33,795 bases of DNA from Streptomyces sp. AC555_RSS877 (GTDB lineage: Bacteria > Actinomycetota > Actinomycetes > Streptomycetales > Streptomycetaceae), in assembly GCF_019049245.1 (NCBI RefSeq), contig NZ_JAGMUK010000071.1, positions 1 through 33,795 on the forward strand. The letters run 5' to 3'. The notes under the pieces were generated by a model that was not told the DNA's origin, did no database searches, and saw nothing but the letters and a program-made list of their open reading frames with translations. A program made the translations under genes and the position numbers. Shown in pieces: positions 1 through 7,582 of the stretch (position 1 is its first letter; each line of letters opens with the position of its first letter).

Positions 1-34
1 TCGTGCGCTCGCTGATTCGTCCGGCGCAGGGTGC

Positions 35-166
35 TCACCTGCGTACTTGCGCCGATGCGACCGCCGTACGTCTCAGGGAACCCGCGTGAACTCCAGTTTC
101 AAGGGTCGCGGTGCTGCGCGGCACCTTCTTGGCCTCGCGGCGGCGCCGTTTCCGGGGGCGGGCCAT
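35..166 (-). CDS. Small basic hypothetical peptide (43 aa)
   Basis: A short reading frame begins with ATG at 166, preceded by GGAG six bases upstream, and encodes a very basic N-terminus (MARPRKRRRREAKK) followed by a Thr/Arg-rich tail. It is the last minus-strand frame of the conjugation-like module. I recognise no family. The good ribosome binding site is the only support, and the frame is also part of a long spurious open frame in GC-rich DNA. It may be a nucleic-acid-binding micro-protein or chance. Confidence 0.3.
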   Translation of the reverse strand: MARPRKRRRREAKKVPRSTATLETGVHAGSLRRTAVASAQVRR

Positions 167-434
167 CACCTGCTCCAGGTACCGGGGAGCCGGGCGGGAC
201 GCTGCGGGTAGCGGGGGCCGGGGCGCTGCGGGCGGGGCCGGCCGATCCGGCGGCGCGGGCGAGGGATGAGCACGAAAGATCCTCCAGTCGTCGGTGGACA
301 GCGCTGCGCCCCGTCGGCGTCGTGCTGGTGTCGGCGGGGCGCGGCGGGTGGTGCGTTCGGCCGGGCGGCCTGTCCGGTCCTCGTCCGGCCCTCGGGGTGC
401 GGGTCGGGCGAGGACCAGACGGGTCGTCGGGTCT

Positions 435-737
435 TCAGCGGCTGCTGCGGATTCGGAGCAGTCGGGCGGCCTTCTGCCGCAGCTGGTCCCAGAGGGTCGG
501 GTGCGTGTGCCGCCAGGCGGTGCGGTCCACGCCGTCCTCGGTGGGGAAGCTGCGGGAAGCCCCGCAGGTGCACGTCCAGGCGTAGGGCTCGGGGCGAGTG
601 TCGGCGCGGGTGGCGGTGACCGTGACCGGGTGGCCGTCGTGGCGGCCGTGATAGGTGCCGACCCTGAACTCGTTGAAGATGCTCGGGTTGTGCTGACTGT
701 TGGACTGGCCGTTGATGGGCTTGTCGTCGGACTGCAT
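435..737 (-). CDS. Conserved-type hypothetical protein (100 aa)
   Basis: Begins MQSDDKPINGQSN. I chose the ATG at 737 rather than the longer frame because GGAGACG lies just upstream. The middle reads as a small soluble fold with a CTCG pair (WTCTCGASRSF) and a C-terminal amphipathic basic helix (LWDQLRQKAARLL). It follows the DUF6197 gene across a hairpin at 802-829 and is near the promoter-distal end of the module. No family recognised. The two close cysteines may bind metal, but there is no second pair. Confidence 0.65.
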   Translation of the reverse strand: MQSDDKPINGQSNSQHNPSIFNEFRVGTYHGRHDGHPVTVTATRADTRPEPYAWTCTCGASRSFPTEDGVDRTAWRHTHPTLWDQLRQKAARLLRIRSSR

Positions 738-801
738 GGCGGGCGTCTCCTCGCTCGGGCGGGTGGGGTGGCCGGTGGTGCGCAGGCCGGACGGCCTGGT
801 C

Positions 802-829
802 CGCACCCGACCGCTTGGGTTCGGGTGCG
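802..829 (-). terminator. Hairpin after the DUF6197 gene
   Basis: A 9-bp perfect stem (802-810 with 821-829) and a 10-nt loop lie between the DUF6197 stop (852) and the next start (737). A second 6-bp hairpin (783-798, loop GGAC) follows. There is no T-tract. It may terminate, attenuate or stabilise mRNA ends. Confidence 0.5.
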
Positions 830-851
830 AGGCAGGTGATCCGGAGCAGGG

Positions 852-1397
852 TCAGAGACCGCGGGCGTCGGCGAGGCCGGCGGCCTGGTCGACCATGCGG
901 AGCGGGATCCGGGCCGATCCGTGCGCGTCGTTGAAGGACGGCACGGAGTCGACGCCGCCGCCGTACTTCCTGCGGATCGCGTCCAGGAGCACGGTGACCG
1001 CGTCGGCTTCCAGGCCCCGGTCGCCACGGGCCTCGATCCGGATGGCTCCGAGCATGCAGCGGGCGCCGTCCTCGTCGACCAGGGCGCCGGAGCACCAGCC
1101 GCCGGTGAGCAGCCGGTGGTGGGCGCGCTGCAGAAGGGCCGCGACCGGGGTCGGGTAGGACTGCGGCGGCGGCTGGAGCGTTGGGGTCAGCGGGACGGTG
1201 ACGACGTCGGCCAGGTCCACGGGCTCGATCTCGATATGCGCCGTGTTGACCTCGTAGGCGACGGCCGCTTCGTCCAGCCGCACGGTCATCGCCGCGTTCA
1301 CGAGAGTGAGGCGTTCCTCGAGGGACAGTGCCGTCGGCTGCGCGGGCGCCGCGGTGGTCGGGGCGGACTGGTCTATGGCGGGGTGGATCTGAGACAT
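852..1397 (-). CDS. DUF6197-family protein (181 aa)
   Basis: Begins MSQIHPAIDQSAPTTAA at ATG 1397, with GGGAG upstream. The longer open frame upstream is low-complexity shadow. The C-terminal ~100 residues (LQRAHHRLLTGGWCSGALVD, then GARCMLGAIRIEA) match the pattern of the actinobacterial DUF6197 family: a helical repeat with a W-C-x-G-A-L motif and a C-x-L-G-A motif. The family is common on Streptomyces plasmids and integrated elements, usually as an orphan of unknown function. The N-terminal ~60 residues are Pro/Ala/Thr-rich and probably disordered. Neighbours are a 62-aa membrane protein upstream and a 100-aa hypothetical downstream. Confidence 0.75.
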   Translation of the reverse strand: MSQIHPAIDQSAPTTAAPAQPTALSLEERLTLVNAAMTVRLDEAAVAYEVNTAHIEIEPVDLADVVTVPLTPTLQPPPQSYPTPVAALLQRAHHRLLTGGWCSGALVDEDGARCMLGAIRIEARGDRGLEADAVTVLLDAIRRKYGGGVDSVPSFNDAHGSARIPLRMVDQAAGLADARGL

Positions 1398-1412
1398 CGG
1401 GACTCCCTGGGG

Positions 1413-1451
1413 GGCGTCGAAGGCGCGGGGGTGGGTGGCGCCTTCGACGCC
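1413..1451 (-). terminator. Hairpin between membrane-protein gene and DUF6197 gene
   Basis: A 13-bp perfect inverted repeat (1413-1425 with 1439-1451) with a 13-nt loop fills the gap between the 62-aa gene and the DUF6197 start. No T-run. Confidence 0.5.
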
Positions 1452-1468
1452 GGCGGCCGGGGCGGTTT

Positions 1469-1657
1469 TCAGATGCTGGAGAGCCAGCCGGTGACGGTGC
1501 CGATCGCGTCGGTGATGAAGGGCGCGGCGCCGGTGGAGGCGAGGAAGAAGCCGAACGCGGCGCAGGCCAGGGCGGGCCCGAGGCGTACGTTGCCCCCGCG
1601 GATGAGGACGAAGACGACGATGGCGAGCAGGACGACGGCGGAGATCGATACGGCCAC
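1469..1657 (-). CDS. Small two-helix membrane protein (62 aa), Spd-like context
   Basis: Starts at GTG 1657. It is nearly all hydrophobic: helix 1 around residues 4-19 (ISAVVLLAIVVFVLIR), a short basic loop (GGNVRL), then helix 2 around 26-46, and a short C-terminal amphipathic stretch. It lies directly downstream of the TraB-like gene. Tiny membrane proteins next to traB on Streptomyces plasmids are often spread (spd) proteins; that assignment here is by context and size, not sequence. The ribosome binding site (AAGGA) is rather distant. Confidence 0.65.
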   Translation of the reverse strand: MAVSISAVVLLAIVVFVLIRGGNVRLGPALACAAFGFFLASTGAAPFITDAIGTVTGWLSSI

Positions 1658-1682
1658 GGGCGGTGTGTCCTTCCAGGTGTGA

Positions 1683-1713
1683 GCAGGGCCCGGCCGGTGC
1701 GGCCGGGCCCTGC
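1683..1713 (-). terminator. Strong GC hairpin after the traB-like gene
   Basis: A 14-bp perfect stem (1683-1696 with 1700-1713) with a 3-nt GTG loop, 22 bases beyond the traB-like stop. No T-tract follows, as is usual for Streptomyces terminators. Confidence 0.6.
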
Positions 1714-1734
1714 GGGGGTTGGGTGCGGGGTGGG

Positions 1735-3840
1735 TCAGACGCTGGAGAGGTTCCTGATGGCCTCCAGCGCCTGGCGGGGGGAGGTGACCGCGTCGCGGCG
1801 CGTGGGCTTCCCGCCGCCGTGGTGCTTGCCGCCGCCCTTGCTGGGCGCGTCGTCGCCGTCCTCGTCATCGGGCTCGGGGCCGAACTCGCCGGGCCTGGGC
1901 GGCTCGTTCCAGTCGAACCACAGCCCGCGCGCTTCCAGCTCGCGGATCTCGTAGTCGGTCAGGGTGGCGACGGTGTCGGGGAAGTAGCCCTCGATGCCCG
2001 CCTTGAAGTTCATGAACAGCGTGCGCAGGACGTCGGGCTGCTTGCTCTCGATGATCCATCCGGCGCCGCCGGTGTTGGAGTCGGAGGGCGGCTCGGGTTC
2101 GCCGGCCATCACCCGCTCGATCCGGCCCTTCTCCGCAGGGGAGAAGGAGCGGGGGAGCGGGTCGGGGATGTACTCGGACGGGATACCGAGGGCCTTGAAC
2201 ATGTCGGTGACCTTCTTCGGCGCCACCTTCAGCACGACCGGGATGCAGTTGTCGCGCAGGTTCTCGCACAGCAGCTGAGTGAAACCGTCCTGGACGTAGA
2301 TCGACTGGCCGGCCACCTTCAGGCCGACCCCGTACTTGCGGCCCTTGACCGACACCAGCTCCGCGAGGTCCATGATCTCCGCGCCGTAGTCGCCATTGCG
2401 GGCGGCGGACAGGAACTCATCCAGGTACGCGGACAGCATCCGGTAGGGGCAGCCCGGCCGAGTCGGGTCCCACTCGTGGACCTGGCCGTCCTCCCACGGC
2501 ATCTCGCCGCGGATCTCCATCAGCGCGACCAGGACCCGCAGGAGCCGGATCATGTAGAGCGCACCGACGCCGTAGCGGGCGGTGTGCTTGCCCAGCGCGG
2601 CAGTCTTCTCATCCGGGGCCTCGGTGGCCAGCATGACCACGGCCCCGAACAGGGCGTCGGCCGCGACGTGCAGGCCCATCAGCTGGGTCTTACCGCCGCC
2701 GGACGGGGCGACGAACAGGCCGTGCGCTGCGCCCCGGTCGGTGTAGACGCGGTTGCGGGCGGGCTGGCCGTTGCCGAGGAAGCCGGTCACCCAGCGCCCG
2801 TCCTTGTCCGGGGTCAGCAGCTCCCTGGTGGCGGAGAAGACCTGCGCGAGCGGCGAGGAATCCCACAGGGAGACCAGGACCTGGCTGCCGTCGACGGTGA
2901 CGAACAGCCGGCCTTCGTCGTACTTGGTCTTCAGCGCGGCCGCCAGCGCGTGCTTGTTGACGCGCGGCTCGCCCATCTCGTCAGGGACCTGGGCGATGTA
3001 GTGCGTGACCTTGCGCCCGTGGTCGCGGACCTCCTTGACGAACTCCGAGCCGGGCACCGGCCCGCCGGCGGCACCGATCCGGTCGGCCCACCACTCGTAG
3101 GCGGTGGGGGCCTTGCGGCGCCGCTCATTCGCATCAGGGGTGACGTGGACTTCCTTCCAGCCAGGGCCGCCCTCGCGCCCGTACTGCCGGACCACCTCCT
3201 CGATCCGCACATCGGAAACGTCCACGCCGAAAGCAGCGGCAACGGCCTCCTCCGTGAGACCGGAGATCGGCCGCCCGGCCTCGGAGGCGCGCAGCAGCAG
3301 CGACAAGTCGTTCGGCATGCCCTCATGCGGGATGGCCTTGACGACGATCGTGCGGCCGGGCATGCCGCGGTTCTCCCACAGCCAGCGGACCTGCCGGGTG
3401 AAGGTGTCGGCGCCGTCGTTCGGCTGCGCCACAGACGGTTCGGGGGCGGGCTGCAGCTGCGGCGCCGGGACCGAGGCCGCGAGGGCGGGCCGGTGACGGC
3501 GGCGGGTGTGCCGGGAGAACGGCATCACCAGCAGGCCGGCCGCCGCCCATCCGGCCGGGAGCAGGCCGTCCAGGCACCACGGGCCCCAGCCGATGGTGTT
3601 CTTAGCGGCGACGTCGACGGCGGCCGCGAGCACGAGCGGTGACCAGCGCAGGAACTTGCGGCCAGCGCCAGGCTCGTCGCTCTTGTAGGCCAGGACCCAG
3701 CCGCCGACGCCGGCGGCGCCCGCCAGCTGGATGACGGTGTTGACGGGGCTGTCGGGGGAGAGGTTCGGGGCCGCGGCGAGGACCGGGGCGGCCAGCGTAT
3801 AGAGGGCGCGCTCCAGGGCGACGCTGCGCGGCACGGACAC
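1735..3840 (-). CDS. FtsK/TraB-like DNA translocase (701 aa)
   Basis: Membrane-anchored ATPase of the FtsK/SpoIIIE/TraB superfamily. In Streptomyces, a single TraB-type hexamer moves double-stranded plasmid DNA between mycelia. Residues ~1-115 hold several hydrophobic segments, followed by a basic stretch. The motor domain carries Walker A APSGGGKT near residues 377-384 and Walker B YLDEF near 472-476. The tail is Gly/Lys-rich (SKGGGKHHGGGKPTRR). I placed the start at GTG 3840 (VSVPRSVALERA) because AAGGAG lies at good spacing and the longer frame would overrun the previous gene. Neighbours are small membrane and helical proteins, as in actinobacterial conjugation clusters. I did not find the tandem 8-bp TraB-recognition repeats of plasmid clt loci nearby. 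It could be a chromosomal FtsK-like paralogue, but the gene context argues for transfer. Confidence 0.85.
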   Translation of the reverse strand: MSVPRSVALERALYTLAAPVLAAAPNLSPDSPVNTVIQLAGAAGVGGWVLAYKSDEPGAGRKFLRWSPLVLAAAVDVAAKNTIGWGPWCLDGLLPAGWAAAGLLVMPFSRHTRRRHRPALAASVPAPQLQPAPEPSVAQPNDGADTFTRQVRWLWENRGMPGRTIVVKAIPHEGMPNDLSLLLRASEAGRPISGLTEEAVAAAFGVDVSDVRIEEVVRQYGREGGPGWKEVHVTPDANERRRKAPTAYEWWADRIGAAGGPVPGSEFVKEVRDHGRKVTHYIAQVPDEMGEPRVNKHALAAALKTKYDEGRLFVTVDGSQVLVSLWDSSPLAQVFSATRELLTPDKDGRWVTGFLGNGQPARNRVYTDRGAAHGLFVAPSGGGKTQLMGLHVAADALFGAVVMLATEAPDEKTAALGKHTARYGVGALYMIRLLRVLVALMEIRGEMPWEDGQVHEWDPTRPGCPYRMLSAYLDEFLSAARNGDYGAEIMDLAELVSVKGRKYGVGLKVAGQSIYVQDGFTQLLCENLRDNCIPVVLKVAPKKVTDMFKALGIPSEYIPDPLPRSFSPAEKGRIERVMAGEPEPPSDSNTGGAGWIIESKQPDVLRTLFMNFKAGIEGYFPDTVATLTDYEIRELEARGLWFDWNEPPRPGEFGPEPDDEDGDDAPSKGGGKHHGGGKPTRRDAVTSPRQALEAIRNLSSV

Positions 3841-3864
3841 GGGGGGTTCTCCTTCGGGAGTGAC

Positions 3865-3900
3865 GATGGGCGGCCCGCCGTCGGTGGCGGGCCGCCCATC
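3865..3900 (-). terminator. Hairpin upstream of the traB-like gene
   Basis: A 15-bp perfect stem (3865-3879 with 3886-3900) with a 6-nt loop sits between the stop of the 138-aa gene and the GTG of the traB-like gene. It could make translocase expression conditional or separate transcripts. Confidence 0.6.
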
Positions 3901-3922
3901 AGGGGCTTTCGGTGAGCTGGGG

Positions 3923-4339
3923 TCAGTGGGCGAAGAAGCCCGGCCTGGGGGCGCGCTCGGGGCGGCCGGAGCGGACGGTGTCCAGGCCCTCGTACAGCCG
4001 CGCATGCGTACGCCGCGTGTCGTGGGCGAGGCCGGACACCTCCTGCGCGGTGGCGTGGAGCTTCTGGACTTCGACTGCGGCGCCGCCCAGGGCGACGGAC
4101 ACCTGGTTCGTCATCTCCACGAATTTGCGGTCGAGTTCGGCGTTGGCGATGTCGACGGCCAGGCCCTCCGAGCGCTGGGCGTTCATGCGCATCCCGCGCA
4201 GCAGCTGCTCAAGCTCGTTGCTGGCCAGGTCCATGGCCTGCTCCAGCGTCTTGAGCTTCTGCTGGACGGCCTTGTAGCGGTTGTCGCCGTCCGTCTGGGC
4301 GGCAGCGCCGCCGCCGGTGGTGGGCGCGAGGTTGCTCAT
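3923..4339 (-). CDS. Helical hypothetical protein (138 aa) of the transfer module
   Basis: Starts at ATG 4339 with a near-consensus AAGGAGG. After a disordered N-terminus (~20 aa) the sequence is long amphipathic helix with regular Leu/Ala/Val spacing (YKAVQQKLKTLEQAMDLA, then ELEQLLRGMRMNAQRSEG), suggesting a coiled coil to about residue 115. No transmembrane segment or enzymatic motif. It sits just before the traB-like gene and 15 bases after the 739-aa gene, so the two are probably co-transcribed. Plausibly a structural partner of the translocase; function unknown. Confidence 0.75.
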   Translation of the reverse strand: MSNLAPTTGGGAAAQTDGDNRYKAVQQKLKTLEQAMDLASNELEQLLRGMRMNAQRSEGLAVDIANAELDRKFVEMTNQVSVALGGAAVEVQKLHATAQEVSGLAHDTRRTHARLYEGLDTVRSGRPERAPRPGFFAH

Positions 4340-4354
4340 CAGCAGACCTCCTTC

Positions 4355-6574
4355 CTAGTCGTGGTGGGCGGCGGCGGAGGCGTTGGCCAGGCCCGCGTCG
4401 TCCATGGCCTGGATGTCTTCGCCGTAGACCCGGCCGACTGACATGGCGGCGATCCGGGCGGCCTCCGAGGCGATCTCGCATTCGGTGGCGCACCGTTCGG
4501 CCAGCTGCTTCATGCGGGCCGCGGCGTCGGCCAGGTCCGTGATCTGGTCGACGACCTCGGTGGCGATGTTGTGGTCGCCGACCAGGTCGGCCGCCATGTC
4601 CCGCAGGGCGTCGGCGACCTTGCCGAGCGCGATGGCCAGTTCCTGGGCGCGGTCCTTGTCGAGCGCGGCGGCGATCGCGATGTTCACGATCTCCATCAGG
4701 TACTCGCCGAAGGTGATGTCGGTTCGATGCTGGGCGGCCATGCCGGCCTGGCCCGACGCGGGCTTGCTGACCTCCGATGCCACGGGGTCCTCCTGTGCAG
4801 TGGGTCGGGTGGTGCCGGGACGCTGGGTGTGCGGCTCCGGGGCGCGGGGCAGGCTCGCCGGGCTGGAGACGGTGGCCCCGAAGGGATCGGCCGCGTCTTC
4901 GACGACGACCGCGTCCGGGATGTCGTCCTCAGCCTCTTCGGACTTCGGGGCCCGGGTCGGGCCGCCGGGGCGGTCCACCGTGACGTCGCCAAGGTCCTCG
5001 GGCCGGAGCCTTGAGGACTCCTCGGGCTCGGGCGGGGTGTCGTCGCCTGACTTGGTGAAGATGTCCCTGATCCGCTCCTTGAAGGAGCGCTTGTCGTCGC
5101 TGTCACCTGCGTCCGGCGGGTCCTTGACGTCGTCGGGCTTGGGACCGTCGTCCGTCCCGGTGCCGTCTTTGGCGTCCTTGGCGCCGGATCCGTCGGCCGG
5201 CTTCTCGCCGCTTTTCTTGCCGTCGTCCGGCTCCTTGGTCGCGGAGTCGTCCTTCGGGCCGTCTGAGGACGTCTCAGGGCCTTCCTTGGTCATCTTCTTG
5301 GTCGTGGCCTCGGAGTCCTTGTCGCCGGTGGCGTCCTTGGCCTCACTGTCTTTCGCGGCCTTGTCCTTCTCCGCCGCGCGGCGCTTGTCCCAGCGCCGCT
5401 GCGCCTCATCGGCCACGGCCGTGCCCAGGGTGGTGCGGTCGTCGGCGGCCTTGGCTGCCTCCCGCTTCGCCCTTCCCGCGGCCTTCCGCTCGGCTTTTGC
5501 CCTGCGTCGTTCCTCGCGCGCCGCCTGGGTGGCGGCGCGGTCCTGGTCGCGGTCCTTGCTGCGGTCGGCGAGGTTGGCGGCCTGGTTGGCGGCGCGCCGC
5601 TGCTGCCGGGCGGCCTGGCGGGCGGCGGCGCGCTCCTGGCGGCCGCGGGTCCGTTCGGCCCTGGGGCTGGCGGCCGGCGTGTCCTTCGACTTGCCGCCGT
5701 CGCCCTTCGAGCCGCCCCTACCAGGGCCGGAGCCGCCCGAACTGCCCTTGCCCGTCCCGGACTTGCCCGACCCGGCGCCTCCAGAGCTGTTCTGGCGGCC
5801 TTTGGAGCCCCCGGACGACTCGTTGCCCTTCGAACGGCCGCCAGCGGAGCGATCAGAGCCCTTCCCGGGGCCCTTGGGGGAGTTGCCTCCCCCGGAGCCT
5901 CGCCCGGAGCTGCCGGACCCGTTCGTTCCCGAGCCCCGGCCGCCGCCGGTGCCTCGGCCTGAGCCGCCGGAGCTGCCGCCGCCTCCGCGTGAGTCGCCCC
6001 CGCCGCCGGCCTTCGAGCGGCCGCCCTTGTCGGCGCCCAGGCCGGAGCTGGAGGACCGCGCCGCGTCGGCCTTGCCGCGCGCCGCCGTCTTGTCGGCTTT
6101 CGCTTTCATCTGCGCGGTGTGGAGCTTGGCGTTCTGCTCCATCATCGCTGTTTCCTGGGCGGTGCGGGCCTCCAAAAGCGCGGCCTTGCGCGCTATTTCA
6201 GCCTCACGGAAGGGCGCTTCTCCGGCGTGCCGGTCCCGCGCCACTTCCAGCCGGTATTCCAGCCAGTCACCGAGGCGATCGGCGAGAGAACGAGGCTGTT
6301 CGTATTCGCCTTCCTCGTATTCACTATCATCGGAATCCGGGGCGTCGGGCATTCCCGTTTCCCGCAAAGCTGTTTCCGGGGAAATAGGACTGCGAATAGT
6401 CGGGATTCCCGTGGTCGCCCCTTCCGGGGATTCCGGAGGAACACCTTCATCTGCACCACTGCCGGACGGTTCGGAATAGAAGAGATCCCCACCATCGGGA
6501 GCGTCCGGCATGCCGCCGGAATCGCCGCCCCGAGTGGGGAGGTGGACCACGTTGCTGTCGGTGTCGTCGGACAC
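4355..6574 (-). CDS. Large low-complexity hydrophilic protein (739 aa) with helical C-terminus
   Basis: Begins VSDDTDSNVVHLPTRGG at GTG 6574, chosen for the AGGAGG-rich site just upstream. Layout: an acidic Ser/Pro-rich start (1-~100); a short charged helix (~105-165); Gly/Ser/Lys-rich low complexity (~178-291); a basic Arg/Ala/Gln coiled segment (~308-395); an Asp/Lys/Ser-rich disordered tract (~400-540); and a compact all-helical domain (~611-735) resembling the neighbouring 138-aa protein in helical periodicity. No signal peptide, no transmembrane helix. The composition suggests a disordered linker or scaffold that may bind DNA through its basic part. It lies in the transfer module beside the traB-like gene. 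I recognise no named family. Confidence 0.75.
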   Translation of the reverse strand: MSDDTDSNVVHLPTRGGDSGGMPDAPDGGDLFYSEPSGSGADEGVPPESPEGATTGIPTIRSPISPETALRETGMPDAPDSDDSEYEEGEYEQPRSLADRLGDWLEYRLEVARDRHAGEAPFREAEIARKAALLEARTAQETAMMEQNAKLHTAQMKAKADKTAARGKADAARSSSSGLGADKGGRSKAGGGGDSRGGGGSSGGSGRGTGGGRGSGTNGSGSSGRGSGGGNSPKGPGKGSDRSAGGRSKGNESSGGSKGRQNSSGGAGSGKSGTGKGSSGGSGPGRGGSKGDGGKSKDTPAASPRAERTRGRQERAAARQAARQQRRAANQAANLADRSKDRDQDRAATQAAREERRRAKAERKAAGRAKREAAKAADDRTTLGTAVADEAQRRWDKRRAAEKDKAAKDSEAKDATGDKDSEATTKKMTKEGPETSSDGPKDDSATKEPDDGKKSGEKPADGSGAKDAKDGTGTDDGPKPDDVKDPPDAGDSDDKRSFKERIRDIFTKSGDDTPPEPEESSRLRPEDLGDVTVDRPGGPTRAPKSEEAEDDIPDAVVVEDAADPFGATVSSPASLPRAPEPHTQRPGTTRPTAQEDPVASEVSKPASGQAGMAAQHRTDITFGEYLMEIVNIAIAAALDKDRAQELAIALGKVADALRDMAADLVGDHNIATEVVDQITDLADAAARMKQLAERCATECEIASEAARIAAMSVGRVYGEDIQAMDDAGLANASAAAHHD

Positions 6575-6674
6575 GCGACTCCCTCCTCCTGGGCTTGACA
6601 GTCGGCACCGGCCTCGCGTACACGCGCGCACGTCACGCGCGGCACGCGTCACGCGCGGCACGTGTTGGGATCGC

Positions 6675-6710
6675 CGAAGGGCCGTCCCCGGGATCGGAGA
6701 CGGCCCTTCG
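6675..6710 (-). terminator. Hairpin after the 78-aa gene
   Basis: A 12-bp perfect stem (6675-6686 with 6699-6710) and 12-nt loop, 18 bases past the stop of the 78-aa gene and upstream of the 739-aa gene. Confidence 0.6.
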
Positions 6711-6727
6711 TGACGGGGCGCGTGGAG

Positions 6728-6964
6728 CTAGCCGGAGTGGCGGCTGTAGACGTTCTGCAGGGCGAGTGCGACGTCACGGATGAACGCCGTGTCTCCGCCG
6801 CGATAAGCCTGCGTGCCCCGAATATTCGCAATCCGGAGCCAGTAGTAGAAGGTGCCGAGGTCGCTACCGTGCTGCGCAATCAAATCTTGTTTGATTTTCC
6901 GCTCGTGTTCCGCACGGTTGAACTTCTTCCGCTCTGCTTTCGTGAGCGGGCGACCTGCACTCAC
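6728..6964 (-). CDS. Small basic hypothetical protein (78 aa)
   Basis: The GTG start (6964) overlaps the stop of the upstream 165-aa gene as GTGA, so translation is probably coupled. The N-terminus is basic (RPLTKAERKKFNRAEHERKI), followed by a predicted helix and an aromatic stretch (GTFYYWLRIANIRG). No family recognised. The tight coupling and low tolerance for alternative frames make it a real gene; possibly a DNA-binding or complex-forming partner of the 165-aa protein. Confidence 0.7.
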   Translation of the reverse strand: MSAGRPLTKAERKKFNRAEHERKIKQDLIAQHGSDLGTFYYWLRIANIRGTQAYRGGDTAFIRDVALALQNVYSRHSG

Positions 6965-7458
6965 GCCGACTCCCTGCGGTCCAGGTTGTAAATCGACGCG
7001 GGGCCACCATAGCCCATATTCGGGCTCTGCGCACCCTGCTGCCCCGGGTTTTCTGGGGCGGCCTGGAGCGACGGGTTGTTCTTACGCTCCTTGAGCTGCG
7101 CCTTTTCCTTTCGGCTTTTCTTGACCTCATTCACCTTTTCGTCGTGGGCGTGGCGCTTATGGGCGCTCTTTTCCAGTCCCGCGGTGGCGTTCTTGAGGTT
7201 CTTGAGAACGTCGTTCAGGGACTTTTCCACCGGGAAACTGCGCAGGAAAGCCTGGCCCCTCTTGTCGCCCTCCACGCGGGTTCCGCGGCAGTGCACGCGG
7301 GTCTCGCGCTGGAGGATCTCCAGCTTGGCCTGCATGTCCAGCACGACCCGGTGGAAGTCCGCGAGGTAGTGCGCGTAGGCGGCGGGGTTCTGCGCGATCT
7401 CGCGCAGCGCCGCGTTCGGGTCTTCGAAGAAGGGCTGGCCGTTGTTTTCGGTGCTCAC
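6961..7458 (-). CDS. Hypothetical coiled-coil protein (165 aa)
   Basis: Starts at GTG 7458 (VSTENNGQPFFEDPN), with GGAGG upstream. Residues ~15-60 form a helix with regular hydrophobics (YLADFHRVVLDMQAKLEIL), followed by charged helices rich in Lys/Glu (~75-130) and a Gln/Pro/Gly tail. Its terminal codons overlap the 78-aa gene by four bases. It sits between the SpdB-like and 739-aa genes. No catalytic motif seen; function unknown. It resembles accessory soluble proteins of actinobacterial transfer clusters only in context. Confidence 0.7.
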   Translation of the reverse strand: MSTENNGQPFFEDPNAALREIAQNPAAYAHYLADFHRVVLDMQAKLEILQRETRVHCRGTRVEGDKRGQAFLRSFPVEKSLNDVLKNLKNATAGLEKSAHKRHAHDEKVNEVKKSRKEKAQLKERKNNPSLQAAPENPGQQGAQSPNMGYGGPASIYNLDRRESA

Positions 7459-7525
7459 GGGGTCCTCCGTGGGGGTCGGATCTGCTGTACTCGGGGGGCT
7501 GTTGACTGCTTCCGGCAGTCGCAGC

Positions 7526-7558
7526 GAGGGCCAGCCCGATTCGCGCGGGCTGGCCCTC
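7526..7558 (-). terminator. Hairpin after the DUF2637 gene
   Basis: A 13-bp perfect stem (7526-7538 with 7546-7558) and 7-nt loop, 24 bases past the DUF2637 stop. Confidence 0.6.
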
Positions 7559-7582
7559 ACTGGTGTGTGCCGGACGGGTGGA

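Noticed and set aside
1663..3642. 659-codon plus-strand frame opposite the traB-like gene
   Set aside because: It is the mirror of a strongly supported ATPase gene; high GC creates long antisense frames, and the product shows no domain.
1735..4339. TraB recognition repeats (clt-like 8-bp tandem repeats)
   Set aside because: I looked around the traB-like gene for tandem 8-mers of the known plasmid type and saw none; the gaps hold only hairpins.
4443..6479. 678-codon plus-strand frame, Pro/Ser/Arg-rich
   Set aside because: Antisense of the low-complexity 739-aa gene; composition follows from the opposite strand and there is no start signal.
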